Source of the DNA: CAYMDS01 sp964653195
GTDB taxonomy: Bacteria > Patescibacteriota > Microgenomatia > Levybacterales > UBA12049
NCBI GenBank assembly: GCA_964653195.1
Contig: CAZZCX010000006.1
Location: forward strand, 1-59,909
DNA length: 59,909 bases
Direction of reading: 5' to 3'
Below, piece after piece: positions 59,501 to 59,909 of the stretch. The position numbers were made by a program, and so were the translations under genes. Within the stretch, counting starts at the first letter, position 1. Every line of letters begins with the position of its first letter. The notes under the pieces are model-generated. The model saw only the letters and a program-made list of their open reading frames with translations. It ran no database searches and was not told the DNA's origin.

Positions 59501-59642
59501 CTATCTTTCGCAAAGCTTCAGATAGCAATCTAAATGTGTATTTCGTATATATTTTATTCAACCTTAATACAAGCAGGTATTAGATAGAATTTACCCCAGA
59601 TTTAAAAAAACGTATGCAGATGCATAAAAGAAATAATAATAT

Positions 59643-59909
59643 TTAGTTTTCTAATACAAAAGAGCTTAATTTGTTTCCTTTCTCATACACTGCTTTATAA
59701 GAGATTACGTTATTTGTATCATCGAATATATAGGAAGCTACTTGATGAATTTCGGCCAATAGATTATCCAGTTTCAGAATTTCTTCAACCGTCAACCACC
59801 TTAGCTCTCCATCGGGTGGATTATCCTTAAGAATACCTCCAGCATAATCGGCAAAAACAAAATGAAAAAATACTTCCTCATTTAAGTCCTTCATATAACC
59901 ATTTCCTGT
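59643..59909 (-). CDS. Nudix hydrolase, C-terminal part (5' end beyond window)
   Basis: The frame stays open to the window edge; the first Met seen (59894) is probably internal. Visible are the end of a Nudix fold: NEEVFFHFVFADYAGG, then the common tail PPDGELRWLTVEEILKLDNL and a final helix. The REx5E Nudix box itself lies outside the window, so class and substrate cannot be given. Confidence 0.7.
   Translation of the reverse strand, partial: TGNGYMKDLNEEVFFHFVFADYAGGILKDNPPDGELRWLTVEEILKLDNLLAEIHQVASYIFDDTNNVISYKAVYEKGNKLSSFVLEN

Overview
The window is an AT-rich bacterial scaffold (roughly one third G+C by eye) using the standard code with TGA as stop. It carries two 100-N scaffold gaps (9761-9860 and 11440-11539). 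Tight gene packing, compact proteins (a UvrC with no C-terminal helix-hairpin-helix, a short HolA), several -10 boxes only 6-8 nt from a start codon, and small families such as DUF5674, S23 four-helix bundle and DUF2079 all suggest a Candidate Phyla Radiation (Patescibacteria) genome, most likely Microgenomates-like. That placement is inference; no rRNA is present.

Layout. 1-4.2 kb (minus): inositol-phosphatase family, phosphohexomutase, HolA, a secreted clan GH-A glycosidase. 4.4-7.1 kb (plus): a stand-alone cyanophycin-synthetase N-domain protein, GreA, two paralogous mini membrane proteins, Dus. 7.2-13.5 kb (minus): ATP-cone/nuclease protein, flippase-DUF2079 membrane protein, PQQ-type sugar dehydrogenase and a MacAB-like exporter, broken by both gaps. 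13.6-14.5 kb: tRNA-Lys, tRNA-Arg, a methyltransferase. 14.6-20 kb (plus): a glycerate-kinase/transketolase-N fusion, transketolase-C, an S23 protein and a GlcD-like oxidase. 20-31.7 kb: RNase HII, DUF2130, YvcK, SecG, a peptide-binding protein, and UvrC, transglutaminase and UvrA. 31.8-35.5 kb: a candidate structured RNA, a VOC protein, an MscS-like channel, a lipid kinase, two tRNAs. 35.5-38.5 kb: an SOS block (DNA polymerase IV, small partner, SRAP, LexA). 38.5-50.6 kb: GpsA, beta-lactamase-like protein, transporters, tRNA-Cys, tRNA-His, small unknowns, rhomboid protease, TypA. 50.6-59.1 kb: NRAMP plus an MgtE-type sensor, a Crp-type regulator, PyrD, PEP synthase, a second NRAMP-like carrier. 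59.1-59.9 kb: a candidate small RNA, tRNA-Arg and the end of a Nudix gene.

How parts work together. Two identical 16-bp palindromes fill the -35/-10 spacer of two minus-strand promoters, one for lexA and one for the small-protein/Pol IV operon; SRAP lies divergently from the second. A Crp-type regulator whose recognition helix carries R-E-x3-R sits beside GTGAT-N4-ATCAC-like sites before pyrD and ppsA, suggesting a local regulon.

The strongest unexplained signals are: (1) at least ten degenerate arrays with strict 7-bp periodicity at gene junctions and inside one gene; (2) a 69-bp, three-stem palindromic element lying exactly in the linker of the glycerate-kinase/transketolase fusion; (3) two candidate structured RNAs with consensus-like promoters and intrinsic terminators; (4) tRNA-His and tRNA-Cys with abnormal loops.
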